Source of the DNA: Clostridia bacterium
Lineage (GTDB): Bacteria; Bacillota_A; Clostridia; Christensenellales; Aristaeellaceae
DNA length: 52,347 bases
NCBI GenBank assembly: GCA_017938645.1
Contig: JAGBBE010000088.1
Location: forward strand, 1 to 52,347
Reading direction: 5' to 3'
Part shown: positions 32,471 through 41,148 of the stretch, piece after piece
How the letters are laid out: every line of letters starts with the position of its first letter
Position numbering within the stretch: position 1 is the first letter of the stretch
The notes under the pieces: generated by a model
Told to the model about the DNA's origin: nothing
Databases searched by the model: none
Seen by the model: only the letters and a program-made list of their open reading frames with translations
Position numbers and translations under genes: made by a program

Positions 32471-32503
32471 ATTTTAGAAGTTCAACCGTAACAGAAGCGT
32501 TAC
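32471..32503 (-). promoter_or_regulatory. Operator-promoter site 4
   Basis: Minus strand: GTAACG (32503-32498), 5 bp, GTTACG (32492-32487), 10 bp, TAAAAT (32476-32471). One half-site mismatch. Confidence 0.78.
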
Positions 32504-32524
32504 AATTTTAGTGCTACTAAAAAC

Positions 32525-33457
32525 TTATTTGCTGCTGCAATTCCTGCAGCCAGAACAGTTGCCGCTGCAGCCAGAAGTCTGCTGCTGTTTGGTGGCTTCC
32601 TTCTTCTGAAAGATACCGAAGCCGATACGGATGGCCTTGGTGGGGCAGGCAGCCGCGCATGCGCCGCAGCGGATACATTCAATGGACTGCGGATTCTTGA
32701 CGGGATCAACATCCATCTTGCAAACGCGGGCGCACTTGCCGCAATGCACGCACTTGTTCTCATCCACCGTCAGGCGGTAGAAGCTCACCTTGTTGAGAAG
32801 GCCGTAGATAGCGCCCAGCGGGCAGATGACCTTGCAGAAGAAGCGGTACACCAGCACGCAGCCGATAAGAATGGCAATCAGCAGCGCCATTTTCCAGCTG
32901 AACAGCCAGCCGATGGTCTGCTGCAGTTCCGGATGGGTGCTCAAAAGCGGAATGCCGCCCAAAAGCGTTCCAGAAGGACAGATATACTGGCAAAACGCCG
33001 GCTTGCCCATGCCCACGATGTTGGTAACCGCCACGGGCATGATAATCACAAACACCAGCAGAATCACATACTTGATGTACTTGGCAAACTTCGGCAGGCG
33101 CAGCTTCTTCTTGGGCAGCGGAATCAGGGCGAACAGCTCCTGAATGAGCCCGAAGGGACAGAGGAAGCCGCAGATGAAGCGGCCCAGCAGCACGCCGATG
33201 GCCAGGATGAAGCCGACCACATAGAAGCTGAAGTCAAACTTCATATGTCCGCTCACGGCTTGCAAAGCACCAATCGGGCAGGACACGGAAGCTGCGGGGC
33301 AGGAATAACAGTTCAGACCGGGGTTGCAGAACTGCTTCCAGGGACCGGTGTAAATCTTGGCGCCCTTCTCCCCTACAAAGTTGGTGATGTGGCAGTTGGA
33401 GAGGCCGAAGGCCACCACCTGAATGGCCTTGCGCTTGATTTCCTGCGTAATCTTCAT
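32525..33457 (-). CDS. NapH/YccM-type polytopic 4Fe-4S membrane protein
   Basis: A 310-residue protein. Near the N-terminus is a Cys-rich stretch (NCYSCPAASVSCPIG), then about four helices with the conserved cytosolic motifs CGFLCPFGLIQ and CKVICPLGAIY (the two CxxxCP motifs of the NapH family). Two ferredoxin-type 4Fe-4S clusters follow (CVHCGKCARVC and CIRCGACAAACP), then a Cys-rich tail SGCSGNCSGCRNC. NapH-like proteins pass electrons between the quinone pool or cytosolic donors and an outer partner. As last gene after two TlpA-type thioredoxins and a CXXC mini-protein, it probably supplies reductant to them across the membrane. Confidence 0.9.
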   Translation of the reverse strand: MKITQEIKRKAIQVVAFGLSNCHITNFVGEKGAKIYTGPWKQFCNPGLNCYSCPAASVSCPIGALQAVSGHMKFDFSFYVVGFILAIGVLLGRFICGFLCPFGLIQELFALIPLPKKKLRLPKFAKYIKYVILLVFVIIMPVAVTNIVGMGKPAFCQYICPSGTLLGGIPLLSTHPELQQTIGWLFSWKMALLIAILIGCVLVYRFFCKVICPLGAIYGLLNKVSFYRLTVDENKCVHCGKCARVCKMDVDPVKNPQSIECIRCGACAAACPTKAIRIGFGIFQKKEATKQQQTSGCSGNCSGCRNCSSK

Positions 33458-33461
33458 ATCA

Positions 33462-33614
33462 TCAGCCCAATCCTATGCATTCCAGACAGATATTGATGGC
33501 CTTCTTGAGTACGATGGCAACCTCCCCGCGGTTGACGCCGTGAATGATGAAGGCCACTGCAGCGGCACAGATGATCAGTCGCGCCGCCCACAGCAGACTC
33601 TTTTTACTGAGCAT
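33462..33614 (-). CDS. CD1871A-like CXXC mini-protein
   Basis: A 50-residue single-helix membrane peptide; ATG 33614 after GGAGGAA, overlapping the end of the TlpA lipoprotein gene by 11 nt. One hydrophobic helix (LLWAARLIICAAAVAFIIHG), then a conserved tail with VLKKAINICLECIGLG, whose CxxC is the family hallmark. Small proteins of this kind are found in Clostridia next to NapH-like and TlpA-like genes. The likely role is to relay electrons or anchor the complex; this is inference from context. Confidence 0.82.
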   Translation of the reverse strand: MLSKKSLLWAARLIICAAAVAFIIHGVNRGEVAIVLKKAINICLECIGLG

Positions 33615-34632
33615 TGATGTATTCCTCCACAAAAGCTTTGTACATGTCCACATAGGCGCCGGTGACAGGCTCGCCAACGATGGAGCCGTTGCCATCCACA
33701 AAGATCGTGGTGGGGGTGAAGATGATGCCAGCGGCAAATTCGTGCAGTTCCTCACTCAGGATCAGGTTGGTGTAGGTAACGCCGGTGGCCTCGCAGATCA
33801 TCTGCGCTTCCTCAATGCCATCGGCATTGCCAATGTTCACATCCAGCACCAGACCGACCATCTGCACATTTTTTGGCATTTCATTGCTCCACTTCTCCAG
33901 CTCCGGCATTTCGCTAATGCAGGGATAGCAGGTGGTGCTCCAGATGTTGAGGACGGTCAGTTCCGCCTTGGCAAAGAGGCTGTTGTCCACGGTGTTGCCG
34001 CTGAGGTCCTGCGTGGTGAAGACCGGGAAAGCATTGGGCACTACGGTTTCAGGTTCACCCGCCAGTTCCTCTTCAGAGATCACCACAGGCTGATACTGAA
34101 TGGTGTTGAGCATTTCCGTTACGCGTGCGGCGAGAATTTTCGCAGTAGCGGGATCGTCCTTCTCGGGGACATTCATCTCGTAAGGGGCCAGCATGTAGGT
34201 GTAGCCGTCATTTTCGCCCACCGTCGTCAGCTCATTGCCCAGTTCAGCAATGGCGGAGATCGCCTTCTCATCAGTAAAAAGGAAGAGCCTGGCGATGTCA
34301 TGGCACCTGAAAAGATACTCCAGCGCAATTTCCTGGTAAGCTTCGAAGTTGCCGGTTTCATACATCTCATCAAGTTTCGCATTCACTTCCTCGGTGGCCT
34401 CTACGGGAACATACTGGAAACAAATCGCCGGGATTTGGAGGGTTTCACCGTCCACGTCGATCGGCTGCATATAGGGCTCTACCACCAGACCCATGTCCAG
34501 ATCCTCCTGCGTAAGCTGCAGGAGGACGCCGCGGGAAGGAAAGCTGCCCAGCTCCGCTTCTTCCGCCGCAGCGCAGCCAAGAAGCATCAGCATAGCAAGT
34601 ACAGCAGCGAGAATACGTTTGACCATTTTCAT
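33604..34632 (-). CDS. TlpA/ResA-like thioredoxin lipoprotein
   Basis: A 342-residue exported protein. N-terminus with basic residues, a hydrophobic run and the lipobox LLGC, followed by AAAEEAE, so it is probably a lipid-anchored Lgt substrate. Residues ~25-215 are a region without recognised fold, followed by a TlpA-like thioredoxin domain with FPVFTTQDLSGNTV, NIWSTTCYPCISEMPELEKW (active-site CYPC), and TPTTIFVDGNGSIVGEPVTG with the cis-proline. Start ATG 34632 after AAGGAAA. It is a paralogue of the gene just upstream. Confidence 0.9.
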   Translation of the reverse strand: MKMVKRILAAVLAMLMLLGCAAAEEAELGSFPSRGVLLQLTQEDLDMGLVVEPYMQPIDVDGETLQIPAICFQYVPVEATEEVNAKLDEMYETGNFEAYQEIALEYLFRCHDIARLFLFTDEKAISAIAELGNELTTVGENDGYTYMLAPYEMNVPEKDDPATAKILAARVTEMLNTIQYQPVVISEEELAGEPETVVPNAFPVFTTQDLSGNTVDNSLFAKAELTVLNIWSTTCYPCISEMPELEKWSNEMPKNVQMVGLVLDVNIGNADGIEEAQMICEATGVTYTNLILSEELHEFAAGIIFTPTTIFVDGNGSIVGEPVTGAYVDMYKAFVEEYINAQ

Positions 34633-34669
34633 TCAGATTTCCTTCTTTCCTTTATTATATAGTAGCTGA

Positions 34670-35734
34670 TTACTCGGCCAGATAGGATTCCACAAAATCC
34701 TTGCAGGCAGCCACATTAGCGCCCACAACCGGAGAACCCACAACAACGCCGTTGCCATCGATGAAGAAGGTGGTGGGAACGCCCACAACGCCGGAGAGCA
34801 TCTCGGTAAAGTCTTCATTGGCCACAAGGCTGGTGTACACATCCGCGCCAGTGGCTTCGCAGATCATCTGCGCCAGTTCCAGAATTTCCGCATCGTCATA
34901 GGAGTTCAGGTCGCTTACCAGACCCACCAGCTGCACGCCCTCGGGCATGTTCTGGCTCCACTCGGCCAGCTCGGGCATTTCGTTGATGCAGGGAGTGCAG
35001 AAAGTGCCCCAGATGTTGAACACGGTCAGCTTCTTGCCCAGGAACAGTTCATTGGTCACTACGTTGCCGTTCAGATCCTGAGTGGAGAAGGTGATAGCGC
35101 CCTCAGGAATATCGGTAAATTCACCCTCAGCAAAAACAACGGGCTGGAAGCTCAGAGTGGCGACAATCTCCTTGCAGCGGGCAATCGCCTTTTCAGCCAC
35201 GGTCTTCTGGCTGTCGGTTTCCAGCGCGGCCAGCACGCCATCATAGTTATCGATAGCGACATACACATAGCCATCGTTTTCACCAATCGTCTCGGTGTTT
35301 TCCGCGCCAAGCAGATCAGCCGCGGTCTTGCCGGCAGCAGTCTGAGCGTCAAAGAAATCCTTTTCAAACAGAGCGATGGTGCAGAGGGTGTGGTTGTGAG
35401 CAAAAGCAGCCTCCAGGATTTCATAGAACATTTCAGGATCCTGCAGCTGTTCTGCCGTGAAGGAAGCCATGGCCTTTTCAAAGCCTTCCGCATCGGTGTA
35501 ATTGATGGTTGCAACGGGCAGCTGGTTCACTTCTTCCGTGCCTCCCACATAGAAGGAAGTGTCCATGTGCAGTTCATTCACGTCGCTCTCTGTGATGGTG
35601 AAAATCAGGCCGCGCTCGGGCATATTGGTATAATCCCTAACATAATTTTCCGCAGTTTCAGCGCAGGCAACGCCGCACATCATGGCAAACGCCATCAGAA
35701 TTGCGAGCAGTTTTTCAATCATCATTTTGTTCAT
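34670..35734 (-). CDS. TlpA/ResA-like secreted thioredoxin
   Basis: A 354-residue exported protein; ATG 35734, eight bases after AGGAG. Signal sequence KLLAILMAFAMMCGVACAET could be cleaved at ACA-E; a poor lipobox-like VACA is also there, so anchoring is uncertain. A ~190-residue unknown region is shared with the downstream paralogue (both have IGENDGYVYV-like and FQPVVFAE-like segments), then a thioredoxin domain with ITFSTQDLNGNVV, NIWGTFCTPCINEMPELAEW (CTPC) and VPTTFFIDGNGVVVGSPVVG. First gene of the four-gene redox operon. Confidence 0.9.
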   Translation of the reverse strand: MNKMMIEKLLAILMAFAMMCGVACAETAENYVRDYTNMPERGLIFTITESDVNELHMDTSFYVGGTEEVNQLPVATINYTDAEGFEKAMASFTAEQLQDPEMFYEILEAAFAHNHTLCTIALFEKDFFDAQTAAGKTAADLLGAENTETIGENDGYVYVAIDNYDGVLAALETDSQKTVAEKAIARCKEIVATLSFQPVVFAEGEFTDIPEGAITFSTQDLNGNVVTNELFLGKKLTVFNIWGTFCTPCINEMPELAEWSQNMPEGVQLVGLVSDLNSYDDAEILELAQMICEATGADVYTSLVANEDFTEMLSGVVGVPTTFFIDGNGVVVGSPVVGANVAACKDFVESYLAE

Positions 35735-35777
35735 TGCATTTTCTCCTCACGTTTGATGTAGGTTGATATCCTTTTTC

Positions 35778-35809
35778 ATTGTATTTCTCTTTCGTAACAG
35801 TACCGTTAC
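35778..35809 (-). promoter_or_regulatory. Operator-promoter site 5 for the redox operon
   Basis: Minus strand: GTAACG (35809-35804), 5 bp, GTTACG (35798-35793), 9 bp, TACAAT (35783-35778). Divergent from site 6, with 31 bp between the two operators. Confidence 0.8.
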
Positions 35810-35840
35810 ATCAGACTATTCCGATAAAACAATTTCCTGT

Positions 35841-35873
35841 GTAACGATTCGGTAACGTTGATGAACTTATACT
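35841..35873 (+). promoter_or_regulatory. Operator-promoter site 6 for the STAS/M13/ABC operon
   Basis: GTAACG (35841-35846), 5 bp, GTAACG (35852-35857), 10 bp, TATACT (35868-35873). Both half-sites are perfect. Confidence 0.82.
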
Positions 35874-35928
35874 TAGTAAGTTGCCATGCAGATGCAGCGC
35901 ACCACTTGACTACATTGGGAGGGGAAGA

Positions 35929-36471
35929 ATGAAATCGAATCTTTGCACGCTTTCTCAAGGCACATTGCATCTTGATGCAATCTTTACTGAGGTAGATCAA
36001 TGCGCGTCCTACAACACGCTTTCCCGAAAATGCTGGTTGCAGCTTCGTCTGCTGGCTGAGGAACTGACCGGTGTGCTTCCTGCGCTGCTCAAATGGTCAA
36101 AGGGCACGTTCTGGTTGGAATACGAGGGCAACCACTACGAGCTTCACGTCTCGCTGAAAGCCTCCTTTGAAAACAACGGCCAGCGTGAAAAGCTGCTTGC
36201 CATGTCCACCTCCGGCAAGAACGCTGCAGCGGTGGGTATCATGGGTAAAATCCGCTATGCCATCGAAGGCGCTATGCTGACAAAGCATTCTGAATCCGAT
36301 TTCAGCAGCAAATGGACACTCCAAGGTTATCGATTCCAGGCTCAAAGCGAGCAGTCCAAATGGGATGAACTTGAAAAATCAATCATAGCTAACCTGGCGG
36401 ATGACGTGATTGTTGCTATCAGCGGCGAAAATGTTGATATCACCATTATCAAATCGTTTTGGCTTGATTAA
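35929..36471 (+). CDS. Protein of unknown function, possibly a degenerate anti-sigma ATPase
   Basis: A 180-residue soluble protein; ATG 35929 after GGGAGGGG. No signal peptide. The segment SRKCWLQLRLLAEELTGVL followed by FWLEYEGNHYELHVSLKA has the helix-then-two-strands layout seen at the N-box of RsbW-type ATPases (EE-x-x-x-N), but the Asn and the glycine-rich loops are missing. That resemblance is only suggestive. It is 27 nt upstream of a STAS gene, which is where an anti-sigma partner would be expected. Otherwise unrecognised. Confidence 0.7.
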   Translation: MKSNLCTLSQGTLHLDAIFTEVDQCASYNTLSRKCWLQLRLLAEELTGVLPALLKWSKGTFWLEYEGNHYELHVSLKASFENNGQREKLLAMSTSGKNAAAVGIMGKIRYAIEGAMLTKHSESDFSSKWTLQGYRFQAQSEQSKWDELEKSIIANLADDVIVAISGENVDITIIKSFWLD

Positions 36472-36498
36472 GAAACATAAAGAAAGGAGAGAACTGCA

Positions 36499-36795
36499 TT
36501 GAACATTCAGAAAAATCTGGATAACGCTGTGCTTACGCTTACACTTCAGAGCAGGCTGGACGCTATCACCGCTCCCCTGTTGAACGAGGTGGTAGAAAAC
36601 GAACTTACCGGTGTAAAGAAGCTGATTCTGGATTTCGGTTTCGTAGAGTACGTATCTTCTGCTGGTTTGCGCGTAATTCTCACTGCGCAGGACATTATGG
36701 ACGAACAAGGCGAAATGAAAGTGATCCGCGTTAATGAAACCGTGATGGAGATCTTTGATATCACGGGTCTTGTGGATCTGCTGACGATTGAATAA
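36499..36795 (+). CDS. STAS-domain anti-sigma factor antagonist
   Basis: A 98-residue single STAS domain; start TTG 36499 nine bases after a strong AGGAG. N-terminal strand VLTLTLQSRLDAITAPLLNE, LILDFGFVEYVSSAGLRVIL with the phosphorylatable serine (S54 aligns with SpoIIAA Ser58; S53 adjacent), and a C-terminal FDITGLVDLLTIE. Such proteins are phosphorylated by RsbW/SpoIIAB-type kinases and reset by SpoIIE-type phosphatases. No kinase lies next to it; both enzymes sit 13-18 kb away (18432-21261) under the same type of operator. Confidence 0.92.
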   Translation: MNIQKNLDNAVLTLTLQSRLDAITAPLLNEVVENELTGVKKLILDFGFVEYVSSAGLRVILTAQDIMDEQGEMKVIRVNETVMEIFDITGLVDLLTIE

Positions 36796-36816
36796 CCAAA
36801 TACTAAGGAGACAAAT

Positions 36817-38988
36817 ATGCGTAAGAAACAATTGCAAAGCCTGCTTGCGCTGCTGCTGGCACTGGTGCTGGCGCTTGGCAGCACGTCCGCTCTGGCAGCC
36901 ATAACAGCAGGCCAAACGATTTCCAGCGACTCCAAGTGGATCAACTCCGATATCATCGGAGCTGTCGATGAAAACACGAAAGTCTCTATCAAGGATGACT
37001 TCCACACCGCCGCCAACCTTGAATGGTTTCTGACCACCGAGGACGGCTATGGCCCTTTCGAGACTGCAGAGGAGATTATTTACCAGCACAAGCTGGACAT
37101 CGTGCTTAACGAAGCCGAGATCGATCCTGCCAATGCAGACGCCATAGGTTTGAGCAGCGAACGGCTCGCCCACGACCTGAAGCTGGTACAGAATTTCTCC
37201 AGCCTGTCCGGCGAATGGGAGTACCGCAATGCTTACGGTCTTGAGCCCGCCCGTCCCTTTCTGGAGGCTATTGCTTCCATTAAGACCATGGACGAACTGA
37301 GCGACTACCTGTTCAACGTGAACGGCATGAACATCACCGGTGTTTCGCTGTTGGAAATCGGCGTTTCCCCGGATCCTGAAACGCAGACCACCTACATGGC
37401 CACCATCCAACCCAACACTCAGTTCTCCCTGGGCAGTCAGGATAATTACCTGATGATTGCTGAAAGTGGCCTTCTCCGCCGCAACGCGGCTAACGAATCC
37501 GCCCAGTATCTGCTGCAGAAAATGGGTTACTCCGAAAAAGAGATCCAGGATCTGCTCAAAAAGTGTTACCGTTTTGAAGGCCGCCTCGCTGAGAACGTGA
37601 AGAGCTCCATCGATCGACAGACTGAGACGTATGAAAACTCCGCCAAGATGCTCTCGCTGGATGAACTGACCAAGCTGGCCGGCAATTACCCCGTTGCCCG
37701 TCAGTTCGAAGCCTATGGCGTAGCGCCGCAGGAACAGTACCGTGTCTACGAGCAGTCCTACATCAAGCTCCTCAATAGGCTCTATCAGCCCCGTTATCTT
37801 GAGGAAATCAAGGCCATGCTCACGGTGCAAACCGTGCTGGAACTGATGCCCCTGCTGGACGAAGACACCTTCAAGCTTGCGTATGAACTCTTCCACAATG
37901 TCCGTCTGGTTTCCGAAGAAGAAGAGGGCGAGCCTACTGAAACGAATACTGATACCACCGGCGACACGAGAGAAGATATTGCCGAATTTGTATTCGACAA
38001 CTATTTGCAGAACTATCTGCCCGGCCCGATGGACCAGATCTACGTTGCTGCTTACTGCACGCCGGAACTCAAGAACAATATCCGCTCTTTGATTGATGAG
38101 ATTATCGATTACTACCGCGAAATGATCATGAGCGTTGACTGGCTGTCTGAAAACGCCCGCAAAGCCACCGTCGAAAAGCTGGACTACATGGTGATCCGCT
38201 GCGTTTATCCGGACGCGTTTGTGGATTATTCCGGTCTCAACTTCAAGGGCTGCCGCAACAACGAGGGCGGTACGCTTCCCCAGGCTATTGCAGCCATCAA
38301 TCTTTTCCATCAGAAGCGTGAACTTCAGAAGATTGGTCAGAAAGTTGATCGTACTGAGTGGGATATGAGCGCTCCTTATAAGTCCACCAGCGTTTGCCAA
38401 GCCTTCTACATGCCGAGTGAAAACTCCATCAACATTCTGGCAGGTTTCCTCACAGGGGAAATTTATACGTCCGATATGGCCTATGAGGAATTGCTGGCCA
38501 TGGTTGGCGTCTGTGTTGGTCACGAGATCACGCACGCCTTTGATACAGGTGGCTATAAGTTCAACAAGTACGGTCATCTGGAACCCTGGTGGTCTATCGA
38601 TGATGTGGAAGCCTTCGATCTCCGCGCCAGCGATCTCATCAAGTACTACAACACCATTACCCCCTATCCCAACGCATTTGTGATCTACAATGGTAAAAAT
38701 GTGTCTGGCGAAGCGATTGCGGATATGGGTGCTGTAAAGTGCATGCTGAACATTGCCAAGGCAAAGCCCGATTTCGACTACGACCTGTTCTTCCGCACCT
38801 ATGCCAAATTCTGGCGCTGCCAGAACGAGCTTGCGGTCGAGAAGGCATTGGTAGACGATGAGCATCCGCTCGGCTTCCTGCGTACCAATGTAACGCTGGC
38901 CCAGTTTGAGGAGTTCCAGAAAACGTACGACATTCAGCCCAGCGACGGCATGTATGTGGCTCCTGAGAAGCGAATCAACGTTTGGTAA
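36817..38988 (+). CDS. Secreted M13-family (neprilysin/PepO-like) zinc metallopeptidase
   Basis: A 723-residue exported peptidase; ATG 36817 after AAGGAGA. Signal peptide KKQLQSLLALLLALVLALGS with LAA cleavage. The large N-terminal helical domain starts with KDDFHTAANLEWF. Catalytic core: zinc motif HEITH at residues 569-573 (in VGHEITHAFDTGG) and the third ligand in GEAIADMGAV (E632, with D636). M13 enzymes cut short peptides outside the cell; M13 family length is ~630-750, so this one is complete. Located between the STAS gene and an ABC exporter. Confidence 0.93.
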   Translation: MRKKQLQSLLALLLALVLALGSTSALAAITAGQTISSDSKWINSDIIGAVDENTKVSIKDDFHTAANLEWFLTTEDGYGPFETAEEIIYQHKLDIVLNEAEIDPANADAIGLSSERLAHDLKLVQNFSSLSGEWEYRNAYGLEPARPFLEAIASIKTMDELSDYLFNVNGMNITGVSLLEIGVSPDPETQTTYMATIQPNTQFSLGSQDNYLMIAESGLLRRNAANESAQYLLQKMGYSEKEIQDLLKKCYRFEGRLAENVKSSIDRQTETYENSAKMLSLDELTKLAGNYPVARQFEAYGVAPQEQYRVYEQSYIKLLNRLYQPRYLEEIKAMLTVQTVLELMPLLDEDTFKLAYELFHNVRLVSEEEEGEPTETNTDTTGDTREDIAEFVFDNYLQNYLPGPMDQIYVAAYCTPELKNNIRSLIDEIIDYYREMIMSVDWLSENARKATVEKLDYMVIRCVYPDAFVDYSGLNFKGCRNNEGGTLPQAIAAINLFHQKRELQKIGQKVDRTEWDMSAPYKSTSVCQAFYMPSENSINILAGFLTGEIYTSDMAYEELLAMVGVCVGHEITHAFDTGGYKFNKYGHLEPWWSIDDVEAFDLRASDLIKYYNTITPYPNAFVIYNGKNVSGEAIADMGAVKCMLNIAKAKPDFDYDLFFRTYAKFWRCQNELAVEKALVDDEHPLGFLRTNVTLAQFEEFQKTYDIQPSDGMYVAPEKRINVW

Positions 38989-39024
38989 GGCATAAAACAA
39001 AACATAAATTTGGGAGAAAAAACA

Positions 39025-39843
39025 ATGAGTGAAACAGTTATCGCTCTGCACAATGTGCAAAAGAGCTACGGTAAACATCAGGTTCTCAGCGACGTGAACA
39101 TGCAGGTCAACAAGGGCGACATCTACGGCCTCATCGGCAAGAACGGCGCTGGTAAGACCACCATTTTCAAGCTCATTCTCGGCCTGTCCGAGTTTAACGA
39201 CGGCGAACTGACCATTATGGGCGGCTCCAGCAAAAAGGATGTCGCCGCAGGCCGCCGTCACATCGGCTTCTTTATCGGTTCCAACTTCTTCCCCAAGATG
39301 AACGCCACGCAGAATCTGACCTATTACTGCCAGCTGAAGGGCATTAAGAACGCCAAGGAAGAAATTGCCCGCGTGCTCAAGATCGTAGGTCTGGACGGCG
39401 TAAAGAAGAAGGTCGGCCGCTTCTCCATGGGTATGAAGCAGCGTCTGGGCATTGCTAACGCCATTCTGGGCAATCCCGAAATCCTGATTCTGGACGAACC
39501 TGCCAACGGCCTTGACCCCCAGGGCATCGTGGACGTGCGTAATCTGGTAAAGCGTCTGAACGAAGAGTTCAACATGACGGTGATCGTTTCTTCTCACATT
39601 CTCAGCGAGCTGCAGCACACCGCCACCCGTTTCGGTATCGTGAACAACGGCAGCGTAGCCCGCGAAATCACCACCACCGAGCTGGAAAACATGGAACGCG
39701 CTGTGCGCATCTCTGTGGACGATCTGGAGCTGGCCAAGGAAGCTCTGGAAAAGGCCGGTGTAAAGGTACTGGACACGCAGCATGAGTCCGGCACACTGGA
39801 AGAGTTCTATTTCAATCTGGTAGGAGGCAGCAACAATGCGTAA
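39025..39843 (+). CDS. ABC transporter ATP-binding protein
   Basis: A 272-residue ATPase; ATG 39025 after GGGAG. Walker A GKNGAGKTT, signature FSMGMKQRLG, Walker B ILILDEPANGLDP and switch His in VSSHILSEL. It belongs to the CcmA/BcrA-type drug or peptide export group (about 300 residues). The final 8 nt overlap the permease gene, so they form one transporter. Neighbouring M13 peptidase and lantibiotic-immunity-like architecture fit export or removal of a peptide, but the substrate is unknown. Confidence 0.93.
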   Translation: MSETVIALHNVQKSYGKHQVLSDVNMQVNKGDIYGLIGKNGAGKTTIFKLILGLSEFNDGELTIMGGSSKKDVAAGRRHIGFFIGSNFFPKMNATQNLTYYCQLKGIKNAKEEIARVLKIVGLDGVKKKVGRFSMGMKQRLGIANAILGNPEILILDEPANGLDPQGIVDVRNLVKRLNEEFNMTVIVSSHILSELQHTATRFGIVNNGSVAREITTTELENMERAVRISVDDLELAKEALEKAGVKVLDTQHESGTLEEFYFNLVGGSNNA

Positions 39844-40588
39844 TTATATCCGCGCCGACGTTAAGCGCATTCTTCAGCGTTCATCCCATCTGTTTTCCAT
39901 GCTTCTGCTGTTTGCACTCTATGTAATCGTGCTCTATCTTCCCAATCGCGGTATGCAGGTTACTTCTGTCACGCTGATTGCTTCTGCCTGCAGTATGCTG
40001 GATTGGTTGGCTGTCTTCTTTGGTCTGTTCGAAATGCTTGCTGTATTCTCTGAGGATTTTAAGGTTAAGACCATGCAGGTAGCCATCGGTCTGGGCGTTA
40101 CCCGTAACAAGGTTGTTATTTGCAAGCTGCTGGAAACCATCATTCTGATGGTTTTGGACTGCATTGTGATTGTTCTGCTCACGCTGGTCACTGGCTCCGT
40201 GCTGGGCGCTTCCATTGCCCCTGCCGTTATGATGGATCTTGTCCTCGCTCTCCTGGTTAAGTTCCTTCTGGCACAGGCCGTTGTTGTGAGCATTACGATG
40301 ATCGTGATGTTCATGACCCAGTCCACGATTCTCTCCCTGTTCGTCTACATTCTCACTGGTCTGGGCACCATTTACCTGCTCCTGTCCTTCATGCCCATGT
40401 TCGGCCTTACCTGGCTCGAAAACCTCAACCTCGGCCGTTTGACGCTCAGCTATAATATTGGCACCTTCTATAGCCGTCTGGTTCTGGGCAGCTTTGATTT
40501 CCTTGCCTTCCTCATTGTCATTGTTCACCTTGCAGCTGGCATTATCGCCACCTGCAAGCTCTTCCAGAAGAGCGAGCTGGACTTCTAA
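39836..40588 (+). CDS. ABC transporter permease (ABC-2 type)
   Basis: A 250-residue integral membrane protein with six hydrophobic segments: about 20-38, 53-75, 98-125, 135-165, 170-192 and 220-242. It has the overall layout of ABC-2 permeases of the BcrB/NosY kind (FSEDFKVKTMQVAIGLGVTRNKVV between helices 2 and 3 is the typical coupling segment). Pairs with the ATPase by overlapping reading frames. Last gene of the operon; a strong terminator follows. Confidence 0.85.
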   Translation: MRNYIRADVKRILQRSSHLFSMLLLFALYVIVLYLPNRGMQVTSVTLIASACSMLDWLAVFFGLFEMLAVFSEDFKVKTMQVAIGLGVTRNKVVICKLLETIILMVLDCIVIVLLTLVTGSVLGASIAPAVMMDLVLALLVKFLLAQAVVVSITMIVMFMTQSTILSLFVYILTGLGTIYLLLSFMPMFGLTWLENLNLGRLTLSYNIGTFYSRLVLGSFDFLAFLIVIVHLAAGIIATCKLFQKSELDF

Positions 40589-40622
40589 TCCCAAGTCCTT
40601 CCCCCATTTGCGGGGAATACAT

Positions 40623-40663
40623 AAAAGGCATAGCCGCAATCAAAACTGCGGCTATGCCTTTTT
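40623..40663 (+). terminator. Bidirectional terminator
   Basis: AAAAGGCATAGCCGCA / TGCGGCTATGCCTTTTT, 16-bp perfect stem, between the ABC permease gene and a convergent small membrane-protein gene. Confidence 0.92.
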
Positions 40664-40682
40664 CTGATTCTGAGGATTGGTA

Positions 40683-41099
40683 TCAATTGAGCGTGCTGAC
40701 CAGATTACCCGCAAACAGACCATACAGTAAAATCGTAAGTCCAATCCCTGCAAGCCCTGCAAACTGCACAGCAAAGCTCCATTTACTTTTGCCTTTTTTG
40801 CGCAATGCAACAGAGAAACCCAAGCCAAGTCCGCAAAACAAGGCAGCTGATGAAATCAGGATGGAAACAATCGCGCCCAAAAGCCCCAAGAAACCATCAT
40901 ACTCGGGTCCTGCGATCAGCCCTATAAACAGACACAATGGAGCGAGATACAAATACACAGGAATCAACAGAATATTGGTGATACGTCCTGCTTTGTCCAA
41001 CTTGTTATAGGTTACATGTTCTGCTTTTTTGGTGCAGGCCGCAATGAGAATACCGGCAACAATTGCTGCTATGGCTTCGGCAATCGTGTAAACACCCAT
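40683..41099 (-). CDS. Membrane protein of unknown function
   Basis: A 138-residue protein; ATG 41099 after AAGGAG. Four hydrophobic segments (about 4-22, 45-65, 70-98, 110-132). The sequence between helix 1 and 2 (KKAEHVTYNKLDKAGRITN) is basic and polar. No family recognised. It lies 49 nt downstream of the PAP2 gene with no visible promoter in between, so probably cotranscribed. Confidence 0.7.
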   Translation of the reverse strand: MGVYTIAEAIAAIVAGILIAACTKKAEHVTYNKLDKAGRITNILLIPVYLYLAPLCLFIGLIAGPEYDGFLGLLGAIVSILISSAALFCGLGLGFSVALRKKGKSKWSFAVQFAGLAGIGLTILLYGLFAGNLVSTLN

Positions 41100-41148
41100 C
41101 CGAAGTTCTCCTTACTTTCCGGAAATATGCTCCGTTTTCATCGCACGA

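Noticed and set aside
36379..39783. A 1134-codon open frame on the minus strand
   Set aside because: It runs opposite to the STAS, M13 peptidase and ABC ATPase genes, all with clear motifs and ribosome binding sites; it has none of these itself.
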